Of a DNA stretch of 64,000 bases, positions 37,957-47,417 are shown piece by piece. Origin of the DNA: Gemmobacter serpentinus (GTDB lineage Bacteria; Pseudomonadota; Alphaproteobacteria; Rhodobacterales; Rhodobacteraceae); assembly GCF_008973825.1 (NCBI RefSeq), contig NZ_WCHR01000017.1:1-64000 (forward strand), given 5' to 3'. The translations under genes and the position numbers were made by a program. The notes under the pieces are model-generated. The model ran no database searches and had not been told where the DNA came from. It saw only the letters and a list, made by a program, of their open reading frames with translations. Within the stretch, counting starts at the first letter, position 1. Each line of letters starts with the position of its first letter.

Positions 37957-39210
37957 ATGCCCTTGAACGAGTTGACCGGAAGCCGGGTGCGGGAGCGCCG
38001 CTTGGCGCTTGGGTTGCGACAGGCCGATCTGGCGCGCGACTGCGGTATCTCGGCATCCTACCTCAACCTGATCGAACATAATCGCCGCCGGCCAACCGGC
38101 GAGTTGCTGTTACGGCTGGCGGCGCGGCTGGGGGTAGAACCCGGCGCGTTGGCCGAAGGGGCCGCCAGTGGCTTTGCCGAAAGCCTGCGTGCCGTGGCGG
38201 GAGAGCCGGGCTTTGAGGCGGCCGAACTGGACCGGCTTGAGGAGTTTCAGGGCCGCTTTCCCGGCTGGGCGGGGGTGACGGCCGGTCTTTATGCCCGCGT
38301 CGGCCAACTGGAACGCGCGGTGGCCGCATTGAACGACCGCATCGCCCATGACCCGCATCTGGATGCGGCGCTGCACGAGGTGCTGTCGGCGGTCAGTTCG
38401 GTGCGCTCCACCGCCGGTATTCTGGCCGAGACCGAGGATATCGACCCTGACTGGCAGCGCCGCTTCCACAAAAACCTTTATGCCGATAGCGAACGGCTTG
38501 CGAGCGGGGCAGAGTCTCTGGTCACCTATCTGGCGGGATCGGGCAGCGATGCGGCAGCGGGCAGCGTGACCCCGGAGGAGGAACTGGATCAGTGGCTGGC
38601 CGCGCAGGATTGGCAGTTGAGCGCGGCAGGTCCGGCGGAACTGGCACAGATCGCGTCGCAGTCGGCGCGCGATCAAGCGATGCGGCTGGTGGATCAGGCG
38701 CGCGAGGATGCCGCCGCTCTGCCGGAGCCTGCCTTCAGCCAGATGATGGAGGCCTGCGCAGGCGATCCCCTGTTGCTGGCGGCGCATTTTGGCGTGCCGG
38801 TGCTGGCGGTGATGCGGCGCATCGTGACGCGGCCTGGCGCGGGCGAGGGGCTGGTGATCTGCGACGGGGCGGGGGCCTTGACCTTTCGCAAGCCCGCTGC
38901 GGGATTTCGACCGCCCCGCATCGGGGCGGCTTGCGCGATCTGGCCGCTATTTGCCGCCCTGTCCCGCCCGTCACAGCCGGTTGCAGCCGAGATCACGCTG
39001 GCCGGCCGGCGTGGCGAGCGTTTCGCAGCTTTCGCTTGGGGCGAGGCGCGCCATCCATCGGGCTTTGCCGGGCCGGAAGTGCGGCAGGCGGGGATGTTGC
39101 TGCGCCCGATGCTGCCGGGACCCGGGCCTGCATTGCGGGTGGGGGCCAGTTGCCGGATCTGCCCTGAGGCCGAATGCCCGGCGCGGCGCGAGGCATCGGT
39201 TCTGGGGTGA
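37957..39210 (+). CDS. XRE-type regulator with DUF2083 domain (ScfR/PccR-like)
   Basis: The 417-residue protein has an N-terminal XRE helix-turn-helix (GSRVRERRLALGLRQADLARDCGISASYLNLIEHNRR) and a C-terminal DUF2083 region ending in a cysteine cluster (GASCRICPEAECPARRE). Proteins of this class (RamB, PccR, MccR) control glyoxylate, propionate or short-chain acyl-CoA genes. The central part is divergent and lacks a clear ImmA/IrrE zinc motif. GGAGGTGA lies 5 bases before the ATG. No obvious target gene is adjacent. Confidence 0.88.
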   Translation: MPLNELTGSRVRERRLALGLRQADLARDCGISASYLNLIEHNRRRPTGELLLRLAARLGVEPGALAEGAASGFAESLRAVAGEPGFEAAELDRLEEFQGRFPGWAGVTAGLYARVGQLERAVAALNDRIAHDPHLDAALHEVLSAVSSVRSTAGILAETEDIDPDWQRRFHKNLYADSERLASGAESLVTYLAGSGSDAAAGSVTPEEELDQWLAAQDWQLSAAGPAELAQIASQSARDQAMRLVDQAREDAAALPEPAFSQMMEACAGDPLLLAAHFGVPVLAVMRRIVTRPGAGEGLVICDGAGALTFRKPAAGFRPPRIGAACAIWPLFAALSRPSQPVAAEITLAGRRGERFAAFAWGEARHPSGFAGPEVRQAGMLLRPMLPGPGPALRVGASCRICPEAECPARREASVLG

Positions 39211-39231
39211 AGCCCGGATGAAGGCCGATGG

Positions 39232-39618
39232 TTAAAGGTCGATGGAATCATTGGGGGGCGTCGCGGGCGAGGGCGGCCCCGCATCATCGCCCGGCAGATC
39301 GGCGGGAGGCGGCGCACCCGCCTTGCGACGGATCAGGATATCGCCATTGGGCAGCCGCTCGGGCGTCTCGTAATTCTTGAAGTCGCCCATCAGGGTGATG
39401 AGCTTTTCAAACTCCGGCTGCATCGCTTTCAGCGCATCCTGCATCTGGCCGACCTCGGGGCCGACCTCGTCAATCAGCCCACGCAGAAACATTTCCACCC
39501 CGCGCTCCATCAGCCCGGGTTCCTCGTTGCTGTCCTGCGCCTGCGCCGGAAATGGGGAAAGCAGCGGCATCAGGCAAAGTCCTGCGATCTTCAGCGGTGT
39601 GGTGATCTGGTGATACAT
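39232..39618 (-). CDS. Small secreted hypothetical protein
   Basis: The 128-residue protein has a signal peptide (TTPLKIAGLCLMPLLSPFPAQA, then QD), a helical middle (MERGVEMFLRGLIDEVGPEV, then QMQDALKAMQPEFEKLITLMG), the segment YETPERLPNGDILIRRK and a Pro-rich end. Similar proteins in related genomes are sometimes labelled AAA+ ATPase, but no Walker motif is present here. The function is unknown. It is convergent with the ScfR-type regulator 21 bases away. Confidence 0.8.
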   Translation of the reverse strand: MYHQITTPLKIAGLCLMPLLSPFPAQAQDSNEEPGLMERGVEMFLRGLIDEVGPEVGQMQDALKAMQPEFEKLITLMGDFKNYETPERLPNGDILIRRKAGAPPPADLPGDDAGPPSPATPPNDSIDL

Positions 39619-39694
39619 CCCGTGGCCCCTCTGTGATGGGCAGAATATGGGAATGCGGGCTGCGGGATCAAAGGGGAAAGCGCAGGCGTCCAGA

Positions 39695-40768
39695 TCAGAT
39701 CCGCGCGCGATCGGCGCGATCCAGCCGCAAATCCAGGGTGACCGGGAAGTGATCGGATGCCGTCAGCAACGCATCACGCAGTTCCGGCACCTTCCAGCAA
39801 GCCGGGTCATTCAACGGATGCCAGATCCGCCAATCCTGCGCCGTAGTGCCGGACCGCAGCCGGGCCGAGACCATGATGAAATCCAGCAGAGCCTCGAAAT
39901 ACCGCTCCAACCCATTGTTCCAGAACCGTGCCGTGGTCGGCTGCAACCGGCTTTTCAGCGCCATATCGGCATGGGGATCATAAAGTTGCGTCTCGGGCGG
40001 GCAGCCCATGCCCATCACCACCTCGACGCCGGAATATCCGAACAGACGTTCGAACTCATCCAGCCCGGGTCCATCGTTGAAATCGCCCATCACGATCAGA
40101 TCATCGCCTGCGGCCAGTTGATCTTCGATGCGACGGCGCAGCCAGAGACATTCCGCCAATTGCTTGCGGCGGTTCTCGATGGCGATGCGGCTGGCCTCTG
40201 CCGGATTGCGCGCGCCATGGGGGGCCTTGGATTTCACATGCACCCCGATCAGCCGCAACTTGTGGCCACGGCTCAGCAATTCCAGTTCCAGCGGTGGCTT
40301 GGAAGGGCGGATCGGCTCTGGCTGACCATCGCCGTTCAGGTCGTGATGGAAGGTGCCGTCAAAGCGCGGATTGCCCTGCGGATCATGGCGGACCTGCATA
40401 TGATCTGGATTGAACAGGAATGTGATCTCCTGTTCGGTTTCGGACTTGAATCCGCTCACCGCGCGGGTCGTCGCAAGGCCATAGCGACGGGCAAAGTTCT
40501 CCAGCGCGCGGACCGAATTGCGCTTGCCATTGGTGTCGGGGGCCTCGATTACCATGATGCCATCCGCCTGCATTGCGGTCATGACGATGGCGATGGCGGC
40601 CAGTTGATCGCCCCGCGTCACGCCATGGCGATGGGCGGGCTGATGATCCTCTTGCGGGCGGTCCAGATCATCGAACAGCGCGGTGAACCATTCGATATTC
40701 CAGCTGGCAAGACGAAGCAGATTCCGCGGACGGACGGGATCGGTCGGGCGCAGCGCGATCACACTCAT
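39695..40768 (-). CDS. Endonuclease/exonuclease/phosphatase family protein
   Basis: The 357-residue protein has the DNase I-like fold signatures LRLASWNIEWFTALF near the start, a catalytic-type VIEAPDTNG, LRLIGVHVKSKAPHG, LIVMGDFNDGPGLDEFERLFG and a final SDHFPVTLDLRL. It could act on nucleic acids, phospholipids or inositol phosphates. There is no signal peptide, so it is probably cytoplasmic. ATG 40768 overlaps the stop of the upstream DnaJ-type gene (ATGA), so the two are co-translated. Confidence 0.87.
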   Translation of the reverse strand: MSVIALRPTDPVRPRNLLRLASWNIEWFTALFDDLDRPQEDHQPAHRHGVTRGDQLAAIAIVMTAMQADGIMVIEAPDTNGKRNSVRALENFARRYGLATTRAVSGFKSETEQEITFLFNPDHMQVRHDPQGNPRFDGTFHHDLNGDGQPEPIRPSKPPLELELLSRGHKLRLIGVHVKSKAPHGARNPAEASRIAIENRRKQLAECLWLRRRIEDQLAAGDDLIVMGDFNDGPGLDEFERLFGYSGVEVVMGMGCPPETQLYDPHADMALKSRLQPTTARFWNNGLERYFEALLDFIMVSARLRSGTTAQDWRIWHPLNDPACWKVPELRDALLTASDHFPVTLDLRLDRADRARI

Positions 40769-41460
40769 GCCGCCTCGCGGGCCGAGATTTCCTCCCAAGC
40801 GGAGTTGACGGCGATCAGCCGTTGTTGCGCCAAGTCCACCGCGTCGGCGGGCACGCCGCGCGCCACCAGCCGGTCGGGATGGTTGTCGCGCACCGCAATC
40901 TTCCAGGCGGCACGGGCATCTTCCAGCGAGGCCCCTGGCGCAAGACCCAGCACATCATAGGGGTCGCGCGGCGCATCGGGCACATGGCGGGCGCGGATGG
41001 CGCGGAAACAGGCCTCGCCCACGCCAAAGATCTTGGCGACCTCGTTCAAAAAGGCGTCTTCCGCCGGATGATAATCGCCATCTGCCACCGAGACATGGAA
41101 CAGCCCTTCCAGAATGTCGGTCAGAACCCGGCTGTCGCCCTGAAACATCGTGCGGATCTTGCGGGCATAGGCGTCATAGCCCGCGACATCCTGCCGGGCG
41201 AGGTTGAAGACGCGCGCGGCATTGGCCTCCTCCTCAGGCGGCACATGAAACACCTCGCGGAAGGCCGCGACCTCGTTTCGGGTCACCGCTCCATCGGCCT
41301 TTGCCATCTTGGCACCAAGCGCAATCACAGCAATGGTGAAGGCGACCGTGCGTTCCGGGCAGGCTTCGGGCGGGCTGCGCAGACGGTCAAAGACGGCGCT
41401 CAGGCTTTCGCCCTGCGCCAATGCGGCAATCGCCTCGAAGATGCGGGTCCAGATCGACAT
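40765..41460 (-). CDS. TerB-DnaJ domain protein (DjlA-like)
   Basis: The 231-residue protein combines a TerB-like helical domain (about 38-150, with AKMAKADGAVTRNEVAAFREVF and LFHVSVADGDYHPAEDAFL) and a C-terminal J domain (DPYDVLGLAPGAS, the HPD motif in NHPDRLV). The architecture is that of DjlA but without a clear N-terminal membrane anchor. It should stimulate a DnaK-type chaperone. The start may be 41460 or 41466. It is coupled to the endonuclease-fold gene downstream. Confidence 0.9.
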   Translation of the reverse strand: MSIWTRIFEAIAALAQGESLSAVFDRLRSPPEACPERTVAFTIAVIALGAKMAKADGAVTRNEVAAFREVFHVPPEEEANAARVFNLARQDVAGYDAYARKIRTMFQGDSRVLTDILEGLFHVSVADGDYHPAEDAFLNEVAKIFGVGEACFRAIRARHVPDAPRDPYDVLGLAPGASLEDARAAWKIAVRDNHPDRLVARGVPADAVDLAQQRLIAVNSAWEEISAREAA

Positions 41461-41533
41461 GGGCATGAGAATAGCGGGGAAAGCCCAAGCTGTCAGGTCA
41501 AGATTTCTTGTATGCCTGGCTCATGTTAGGCGT

Positions 41534-42022
41534 TTATTGCAAGGGTTTATGCATGAGCCACAGGTCCCAGTCGCGGCCGAACTTTCGGCCCGCGCCGGGC
41601 AGGGTGCCGCTGGGGCGATATCCGATCGCCTGATGGAAGGCGCGCCCTTCCGGGTTGCCGCCCGAGACTGCGGCCACCATGAGCCGATGTCCGGCGGCCC
41701 GGGCGTGATCTTCCACCGCCTGCATCAAGTGCCGCCCCAGACCTTGCCCCCGCGCCGCCTCAGACAGAATGATCGTATGCTCCATGCAGCCGGTATAGCC
41801 ATTGCCACCCCGAAACTGGCAATAGGAGGCAAAGCCCACGGGCTGATCGGCGATCAGCGCGGTAAAGCTGCCAAAGCCCGCCGCATCGCGGCTGGCCAGC
41901 CAGTCGCGCATTGCGGGTTCAGACTTTTCCTCAGAGGAAAAGGTGACCAGTGTGTCGCGGATCATCGGGTTCCAGAAGGCCCGGATCGCCTCAAGATCGG
42001 CCAGTTGCATCGCGCGGATCAT
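41534..42022 (-). CDS. GNAT N-acetyltransferase
   Basis: The 162-residue protein (MIRAMQLADLEAIRAFWNPM at the start) has ILSEAARGQGLGRHLMQAVEDHARAAG as the acetyl-CoA loop. The ending GRKFGRDWDLWLMHKPL resembles the phosphinothricin acetyltransferase group. Its ATG overlaps the stop of the VOC gene, so it is translated from the ppx-VOC transcript. It is distantly related to the GNAT at 4297-4803. The substrate is unknown. Confidence 0.87.
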   Translation of the reverse strand: MIRAMQLADLEAIRAFWNPMIRDTLVTFSSEEKSEPAMRDWLASRDAAGFGSFTALIADQPVGFASYCQFRGGNGYTGCMEHTIILSEAARGQGLGRHLMQAVEDHARAAGHRLMVAAVSGGNPEGRAFHQAIGYRPSGTLPGAGRKFGRDWDLWLMHKPLQ

Positions 42023-42627
42023 CGCAGCAGCCTTGTGCCATGCGGGGTGGAGAACGTGGCTTGCATCGCGGGCGCGCCCGCGGCGATCACCACGCGCGGA
42101 TCGGCAAAGCCGCCAAGCGCCCGTTGAAGCGCCTGCGGGTCCGGAGTTGCGATCTCCAGCCGAGTCAAGCGGGCTCCGCTGTCGGGCAGGCGTTGTGCCG
42201 GATGCGCGCTGCCCTGCCATTGGATCAGGGCCGGAAAGCTGCCGGCATGGGGCAGGATGCCACTTTCCGGCACCGCCATGCGCCAGCGCAGATCCCCGCG
42301 CGCCAGATCCAGCACGCGCCCGGCCTCTGGCGGGGCCGCATCCAGATCGGCGCGGCAAATCCATGTCGTCAGCCGCGGCGGGCCCTGAAAGCGATCCAGA
42401 TCGAACCAGCGCGGAAAGGACGGGGCGACGGCGGCGGGGTCGATCGCGATCACTTCAAGATAATCGGGCCCAAGCCCCATCAGCCGGTTATGCGTGCCCA
42501 TCAGCGGATGTTGCCCGCCGCCCGCAAGGGGCAGGCCAAGCGCCGCCTCGACATGTGCCACGCCTTCGGCCAGCGTCATGGCCGACACCGCGATGTGATC
42601 CAGCGCCGCGATCATTGCGGGGGCCAT
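42019..42627 (-). CDS. VOC / glyoxalase-like domain protein
   Basis: The 202-residue protein begins MIAALDHIAVSAMTLAEGVAHVEAALG, the opening beta-alpha motif of vicinal-oxygen-chelate proteins, with GTHNRLMGLGPDYLEVIAIDP as the second strand. It fits the glyoxalase-like PF13468 type. Its enzymatic role is unknown. The start codon directly abuts the ppx stop, and the stop overlaps the GNAT start, so ppx, VOC and GNAT form one operon. Confidence 0.85.
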   Translation of the reverse strand: MAPAMIAALDHIAVSAMTLAEGVAHVEAALGLPLAGGGQHPLMGTHNRLMGLGPDYLEVIAIDPAAVAPSFPRWFDLDRFQGPPRLTTWICRADLDAAPPEAGRVLDLARGDLRWRMAVPESGILPHAGSFPALIQWQGSAHPAQRLPDSGARLTRLEIATPDPQALQRALGGFADPRVVIAAGAPAMQATFSTPHGTRLLR

Positions 42628-44214
42628 TCAGGCGTCTTCCTCATGCCTTGCTGCGCCGTTATCCAGCGTGATCTTCGGCGTGGCCTTCAGCGCCTGCACC
42701 AGTGCGCTGAACCGCGATTGCGCAACCTCGCCCATCAGGCCGGTGCCAAGCGCGGTCAGCCGCAATTCCAGCACCCGTTTCTTCGGTGACCAATGCAGGC
42801 TGCCCGCCTGTTCCGGCTCATCGGTGGAGAACATGGCCCCAAAGCGCATCGCCTTGCCCAGAACCTCGGCCTCCATCAACTCATCGTCGTTCAGAAGCCG
42901 GAACAGTGGCTCCATCCGGCTGCCGCTGCGGCTGTTCTTGTAGCGATGAAGCAGCGCCAGCCCAAGGAACACCCGCCCCGGATGATCCAACCCGCCCAGA
43001 TTGGCGCGGGTCGCATTGTCAAAACAGGCTTCAGCCCGGTAATCGGGATGCGCGCGCCAGGTCGTGTCATGCAGCAGACAGGCGGCCTTGATCAGCCGGT
43101 GCCGCTCTGGCGGGCTGGATTTGAACAGCGGCGCAATGAAATTATAGAGCTTCTTGCCAAAGCCCGGAATACGGGCCTGTGCAGCCTCGGCCGCGCGCGC
43201 CGCCTCGATCAGCGGATCGCGGCTGCGCAGCTTTTCCGACATCTGCTCGAACAGCATCCCTTCGCGGATGCCGTAAGAGGAAATATCGATTTCGGAAGGG
43301 TTGAAGATATCGACCAGCTCGCGCAGCACTTCTGAGGCCAGTGGCACCAGTTCCATCCGCTCGGCCGAGGTGCCGGTGCGGGCGCGCAGCAGGCCAAGGT
43401 CGGAGGTCGCGATCCAGTCCAGCGTGTCGATCACCGATTTCGGCGTCATGCGATATTCATGCAGCACGGTCAGCGGATAGGCGCGCCGCTCCATATCCAG
43501 CCGGGCGATGACGCGCCATGAACCGCCGACCAGATAGATCCGTTCATTGGTCGATTTCAGATCGCCCTGCAGCGATTTGAGAATCGCCCGGATGTGATCG
43601 CGTCGCTTCTTCGGGCCACCCTGCACCTGTTGCAGCCGGAAAGGCCCCAGGGCCGAGGTGGCACGGCGTCCGACCTTGCCATCGCCGATCCGCGCCAGTT
43701 CCATCGAGTTGCCGCCGATGTCGCACACGATGCCGCGCGCATCAGGCCAGCCCAGCAGCACGCCTTGCGCGGAAAGCCGGGCCTCTTCATCGCCGTCGAT
43801 CACCCAGATCTTCAGCCCGGTTTCGCGCTGAACCAGTTCCTGAAACGCGGGGCCATCCTTCGCTTCGCGCATGGCGGCGGTGGCGACCACCGTCATCGGA
43901 TGCACATTCATCCCCTGCGCCAGCAGCGCAAAGCGCCGCAGTGCCGCCAGGGCCCGTTTCGCGCCTTCGGGGTTCAGCAACCCGGTTTCGGCCAAGCCCT
44001 TGCCCAGACCCGCCATGACCTTTTCGTTGTAGAAATAGGCTGGTGACCGCGCCGCGCCGTCAAACACCACCATCCTGACCGAGTTTGACCCGACATCGAT
44101 CACACCGACCCGGCGCAAGGCCCGGGCAGAGGGGTCCTCGAACAACGGTTGGCCGAAGGGGCCGGTGTCGTCATGGGGGCCGGTCTCTTCATGGGGATCG
44201 TGCTGGGCGGCCAT
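42628..44214 (-). CDS. ppx: Exopolyphosphatase (Ppx/GppA family)
   Basis: Ppx removes phosphate from polyphosphate ends; relatives also hydrolyse pppGpp. The 528-residue protein has the ASKHA phosphate motifs VGVIDVGSNSVRMVVFDG near 36, VVATAAMREAKDG, and IVCDIGGNSMELARIG near 162. A C-terminal HD-like domain (RLIKAACLLHDTTWRAHP) follows. ATG 44214 has AAAGGA 6 bases upstream; the open frame runs to 44301. It lies downstream of ppk on the same strand, the classical polyphosphate pair, separated by 263 bases. Confidence 0.94.
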   Translation of the reverse strand: MAAQHDPHEETGPHDDTGPFGQPLFEDPSARALRRVGVIDVGSNSVRMVVFDGAARSPAYFYNEKVMAGLGKGLAETGLLNPEGAKRALAALRRFALLAQGMNVHPMTVVATAAMREAKDGPAFQELVQRETGLKIWVIDGDEEARLSAQGVLLGWPDARGIVCDIGGNSMELARIGDGKVGRRATSALGPFRLQQVQGGPKKRRDHIRAILKSLQGDLKSTNERIYLVGGSWRVIARLDMERRAYPLTVLHEYRMTPKSVIDTLDWIATSDLGLLRARTGTSAERMELVPLASEVLRELVDIFNPSEIDISSYGIREGMLFEQMSEKLRSRDPLIEAARAAEAAQARIPGFGKKLYNFIAPLFKSSPPERHRLIKAACLLHDTTWRAHPDYRAEACFDNATRANLGGLDHPGRVFLGLALLHRYKNSRSGSRMEPLFRLLNDDELMEAEVLGKAMRFGAMFSTDEPEQAGSLHWSPKKRVLELRLTALGTGLMGEVAQSRFSALVQALKATPKITLDNGAARHEEDA

Positions 44215-44383
44215 GCTGGTCCTTTCGCGATCTGGTCGCAATCTGGCGCGAAGATGGGCGAAACCGGGGGGCGGGGTCAAGCGCTGCCGCGCAGCAAGCA
44301 TGGCGCGATTCCCCGGGGCGCGGCAATTGGCAGCAGGGCAGTTCCCGGTTGACGCAGGACGGAAACGCGGGCGGACCCGTTTG

Positions 44384-44403
44384 CGTTCATCTGTTCACAG
44401 ATA
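44384..44403 (-). repeat. Degenerate partial copy of the intercistronic core
   Basis: On the minus strand TATCTGTGAACAGATGAA resembles the GAACAGATGA end of the composite element. It lies in the ppk-ppx gap but lacks the hairpins and the C-run. It may be a decayed copy or chance. Confidence 0.35.
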
Positions 44404-44477
44404 CCGAAAGAAGGCACAGAACACGCGCATTTCAAGGGAGAACCGGGGAACGATACCGCCCCCCGATCCCGGCCCAA

Positions 44478-46709
44478 TCAGCTGTTCACCGGCTCGTCAT
44501 CGCGGGGGCGGGCCAGACGCGGCACGTCTTTCGCGCCCGCCGTGCCCCGGCCCGAAAGCGAAGGGTTGTCCATGAAGAACCGATGGCAAGAGAATAGCGG
44601 CCCGTCCGAGGCTTCGCTCAATTGCCGCGAATAGGTGCCATCGGGGTTCAGAACCCAGCTTTGTGCCTCGTCGGCAAGATTCGCCGCCATGATCTGACCC
44701 ATGATCTGATTCTTGACCGTGGGGTTTGTGGTCTCGACCAGCGTCTCGACCCGGCGGTTCAGGTTGCGCCCCATCCAGTCTGCAGAGGACAGGAAGACCC
44801 GCGCCTGTTTCGACGGCAAGCCGCCGCCATTGCCATAGCAGACGATCCGGCTGTGTTCGAGGAAGCGCCCGACCACCGATTTCACCCGGATATTCTCGGA
44901 CAGGCCCTTGATGCCCGGACGCAAGCCGCAGATGCCGCGCACCACGAGGCTGATCTTCACCCCGGCCTGACTTGCGGCATAAAGCGCGTCGATCACCTCG
45001 GGCTCGATCAGGCTGTTCAGCTTGATCCAGATTTCCGCCGGACGGCCCGCCTGGGCGTGTTCGGCCTCGGCGCGGATCAGTTCCAGCAGGCGCGGCTTCA
45101 GCGAGATCGGCGCGATGGCGAGGTTCTCTAGCCCCTGAGGCTGCACATAGCCGGACAGGTAGTTGAATACCTTGGTCGCATCGCGCCCAAGTGCCGCATC
45201 GCAGGTGAAGAAGGACAGGTCGGTATAGATCCGCGCGGTGATCGGGTGATAGTTGCCGGTGCCGTAATGGGTATAGGTCACCAGATTGTCACCCTCGCGC
45301 CGCACCACGGTGCTGATTTTCGCGTGGGTTTTCAGGTGCATGAAGCCGTAAACCACATGCGCGCCTGCGCGTTCAAGACGGCGCGACTGGCGGATATTGG
45401 CGGCCTCGTCAAAGCGGGCCTTCAATTCGACCAATGCGGTCACCGACTTTCCGGCCTCTGCCGCCTCGCACAGTGCCGAGACCACGGGGCTGTCATGGCT
45501 GGTGCGATAGAGCGTCTGCTTGATTGCCAGCACGTTCGGATCGCGCGCGGCCTGTTCGATGAAGCGCACCACCATGTCGAAGGTCTCGTAGGGGTGATGC
45601 AGCAGCATGTCCTTCTGGCGGATCGCCGCGAACATGTCGCCATCATGGTCTTGCACCCGTTCCGGCACGCGCGGCGTAAAGGGCGGCCACAGCAGTTCCG
45701 GGCGCGATGACAGCACCAGTTCCTTCAGATCGGCCACACCCAGCAGGCCGCGCACCTCGACGACCTCGTCGGGGTTCACATGCAGCTCTTCCATGATGAG
45801 GGCGCGCAGCTCGGGCGGGGCACCCGCGCTGATCTTCATGCGGATCACCTCGCCCCGGCGGCGACGTTTCAGCGCGGTCTCAAAGCTGCGCACCAGATCT
45901 TCGGCCTCGTCCTCGACCTCCAGATCGCTGTCGCGCAACACGCGGAAGGCGCAATGGCCGCGCATGACATAGCCGGGGAACAGCATGTCCAGATGCAAGA
46001 GCAGCAGCTCCTCCAGCGGCAGGCAGCGATGCTCGCCCGGCTGGCCCGGCAGCGTCACGAAACGCGAAACCTGTTGCGGGATCGGCAGCAAGGCCTGCAG
46101 GGCCACATGGTCGGAGTCCCGCTCCAGCTCCAGCGCAAGGGTGAAGCCGGTATTGGGGATGAAGGGGAAGGGGTGCGCCGGATCGATGGCCAGCGGCGAC
46201 AGCACCGGGAACACTTTGTGCAGGAAATGCTGCTCAAGATGTTTCAGATCCTTCACCGTCAGCTTGGAGCGCGTCAGGATCTCGATCCCCTGACCCTCCA
46301 TCTCGCGCTTCAGCTTCTTGTAGGTGATCTGCTGCATCTTCATCAGACGGCGGGCGTCTTCATTGATGAGGCGCAGCTGTTCGGCAGGCGGGCGACCATC
46401 CTCGGACGGCACCTCGGCCCCATTGCGGACCTGTGCCCGCAGGCCTGCGACGCGGACGGTATAGAACTCGTCCAGATTGCCTGCGGAGATCGACAGGAAG
46501 CGAAGACGCTCCAGCAGAGGCACGGCGGGGTTTGCGGCCTCTTCGAGCACGCGCCAGTTGAAGGCGAGCCAGCTCATTTCACGGTTGAAGAAACGCCGGG
46601 GGCCGCGAATCTCGGATTCGGGGCGCTCGATGGCGGCGGGGAAGGGTGCGCGGAGAAAATCTGCCTGTGTCATGACGCTGCTTTTGATCGGTTCTTGTAA
46701 CGCCGTCAT
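44478..46709 (-). CDS. ppk: Polyphosphate kinase 1
   Basis: Ppk1 makes polyphosphate from ATP. The 743-residue protein has the N-terminal domain (RFFNREMSWLAFNWRVLEEA), a head domain and two phospholipase-D-like C domains. The autophosphorylated His is in FMHLKTHAKIS near residue 460. Further motifs are LKARFDEAANI, YTHYGTGNYHP and RVFLSSADWMGRNLNRRVE. A Pro/Arg-rich tail follows. It may start at the second ATG 46673 (MTQADFLRAP). hdaA lies 18 bases upstream on the same strand. Confidence 0.97.
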   Translation of the reverse strand: MTALQEPIKSSVMTQADFLRAPFPAAIERPESEIRGPRRFFNREMSWLAFNWRVLEEAANPAVPLLERLRFLSISAGNLDEFYTVRVAGLRAQVRNGAEVPSEDGRPPAEQLRLINEDARRLMKMQQITYKKLKREMEGQGIEILTRSKLTVKDLKHLEQHFLHKVFPVLSPLAIDPAHPFPFIPNTGFTLALELERDSDHVALQALLPIPQQVSRFVTLPGQPGEHRCLPLEELLLLHLDMLFPGYVMRGHCAFRVLRDSDLEVEDEAEDLVRSFETALKRRRRGEVIRMKISAGAPPELRALIMEELHVNPDEVVEVRGLLGVADLKELVLSSRPELLWPPFTPRVPERVQDHDGDMFAAIRQKDMLLHHPYETFDMVVRFIEQAARDPNVLAIKQTLYRTSHDSPVVSALCEAAEAGKSVTALVELKARFDEAANIRQSRRLERAGAHVVYGFMHLKTHAKISTVVRREGDNLVTYTHYGTGNYHPITARIYTDLSFFTCDAALGRDATKVFNYLSGYVQPQGLENLAIAPISLKPRLLELIRAEAEHAQAGRPAEIWIKLNSLIEPEVIDALYAASQAGVKISLVVRGICGLRPGIKGLSENIRVKSVVGRFLEHSRIVCYGNGGGLPSKQARVFLSSADWMGRNLNRRVETLVETTNPTVKNQIMGQIMAANLADEAQSWVLNPDGTYSRQLSEASDGPLFSCHRFFMDNPSLSGRGTAGAKDVPRLARPRDDEPVNS

Positions 46710-46727
46710 GACACTATGGAGGGGGCC

Positions 46728-47417
46728 TCAATCGCTGTCCAGAGAGCCCGGATTTGCCCCGAGAATTTCGGCAGCAAGCGCCCGCGTGACCGGCCCGCCG
46801 CGCGCCAGGGCCTCGGCATCCAGCTGCGCCACCAGATCACGGGCGGCGGCCAGACTGCGATCCATCCGCAGCGTCAGCCAGCCGATCAGCGCGGGCGGCA
46901 CCGCAAGTTGGCGATCCGCGAACAGCTTGACCAGAACGGCGGTCAAAAGGGCATCGTCGGGGGGCTCGATCCGCGTCACAGCGACCGCCTGCAGGCGGCT
47001 GATCAGGTCGGGCAATTGCAGACCCCAGTCGCGCACTGGCAGCGATGCGGTCAACAGCAGCGGCAACCGCCGTTCGGCCAGCCGGTTGTGCAGGTGGAAC
47101 AGCGCGGCCTCGGCGCGCGGATCGCCTGCCACGGCTTCGGCATCTTCCAGCACGACCGCCGTCTGGCTGCGCCGGTCGATATCGGCAGAGGCCAGGGCGG
47201 CCCCTTCCATCAGCGCGGCCCCGGCCCCTGCCGCCCAGATATGCGCCAGATGGGTCTTGCCCGATCCCGCCGGGCCGATCAGCAGCATCCGGCGCTGCGG
47301 CCATGCCTCACTGGTCTCCAGCGTGGCAAGGGCCAGCGCATTGGCGGGCGAGGGAAAGAAATCCTCCCGCCGCAGGGCCGCGCGGGCGGGCAGGTCAAAG
47401 GCAAGTTGCCGGTTCAC
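46728..47417 (-). CDS. hdaA: DnaA regulatory inactivator HdaA-like
   Basis: HdaA/Hda promotes hydrolysis of DnaA-bound ATP with the beta clamp, preventing over-initiation. The 229-residue protein starts with MNRQLAFDLPARAAL, a QLxFDL-type clamp-binding motif at residues 4-9. It has Walker A GPAGSGKTHLAH near 48, a Walker B-like VVLEDAEAV and the sensor region LPDLISRLQAV. The start overlaps the AI-2E-type permease stop by 4 bases. The gene order permease-hdaA-ppk-ppx is typical of related genomes. Confidence 0.92.
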   Translation of the reverse strand: MNRQLAFDLPARAALRREDFFPSPANALALATLETSEAWPQRRMLLIGPAGSGKTHLAHIWAAGAGAALMEGAALASADIDRRSQTAVVLEDAEAVAGDPRAEAALFHLHNRLAERRLPLLLTASLPVRDWGLQLPDLISRLQAVAVTRIEPPDDALLTAVLVKLFADRQLAVPPALIGWLTLRMDRSLAAARDLVAQLDAEALARGGPVTRALAAEILGANPGSLDSD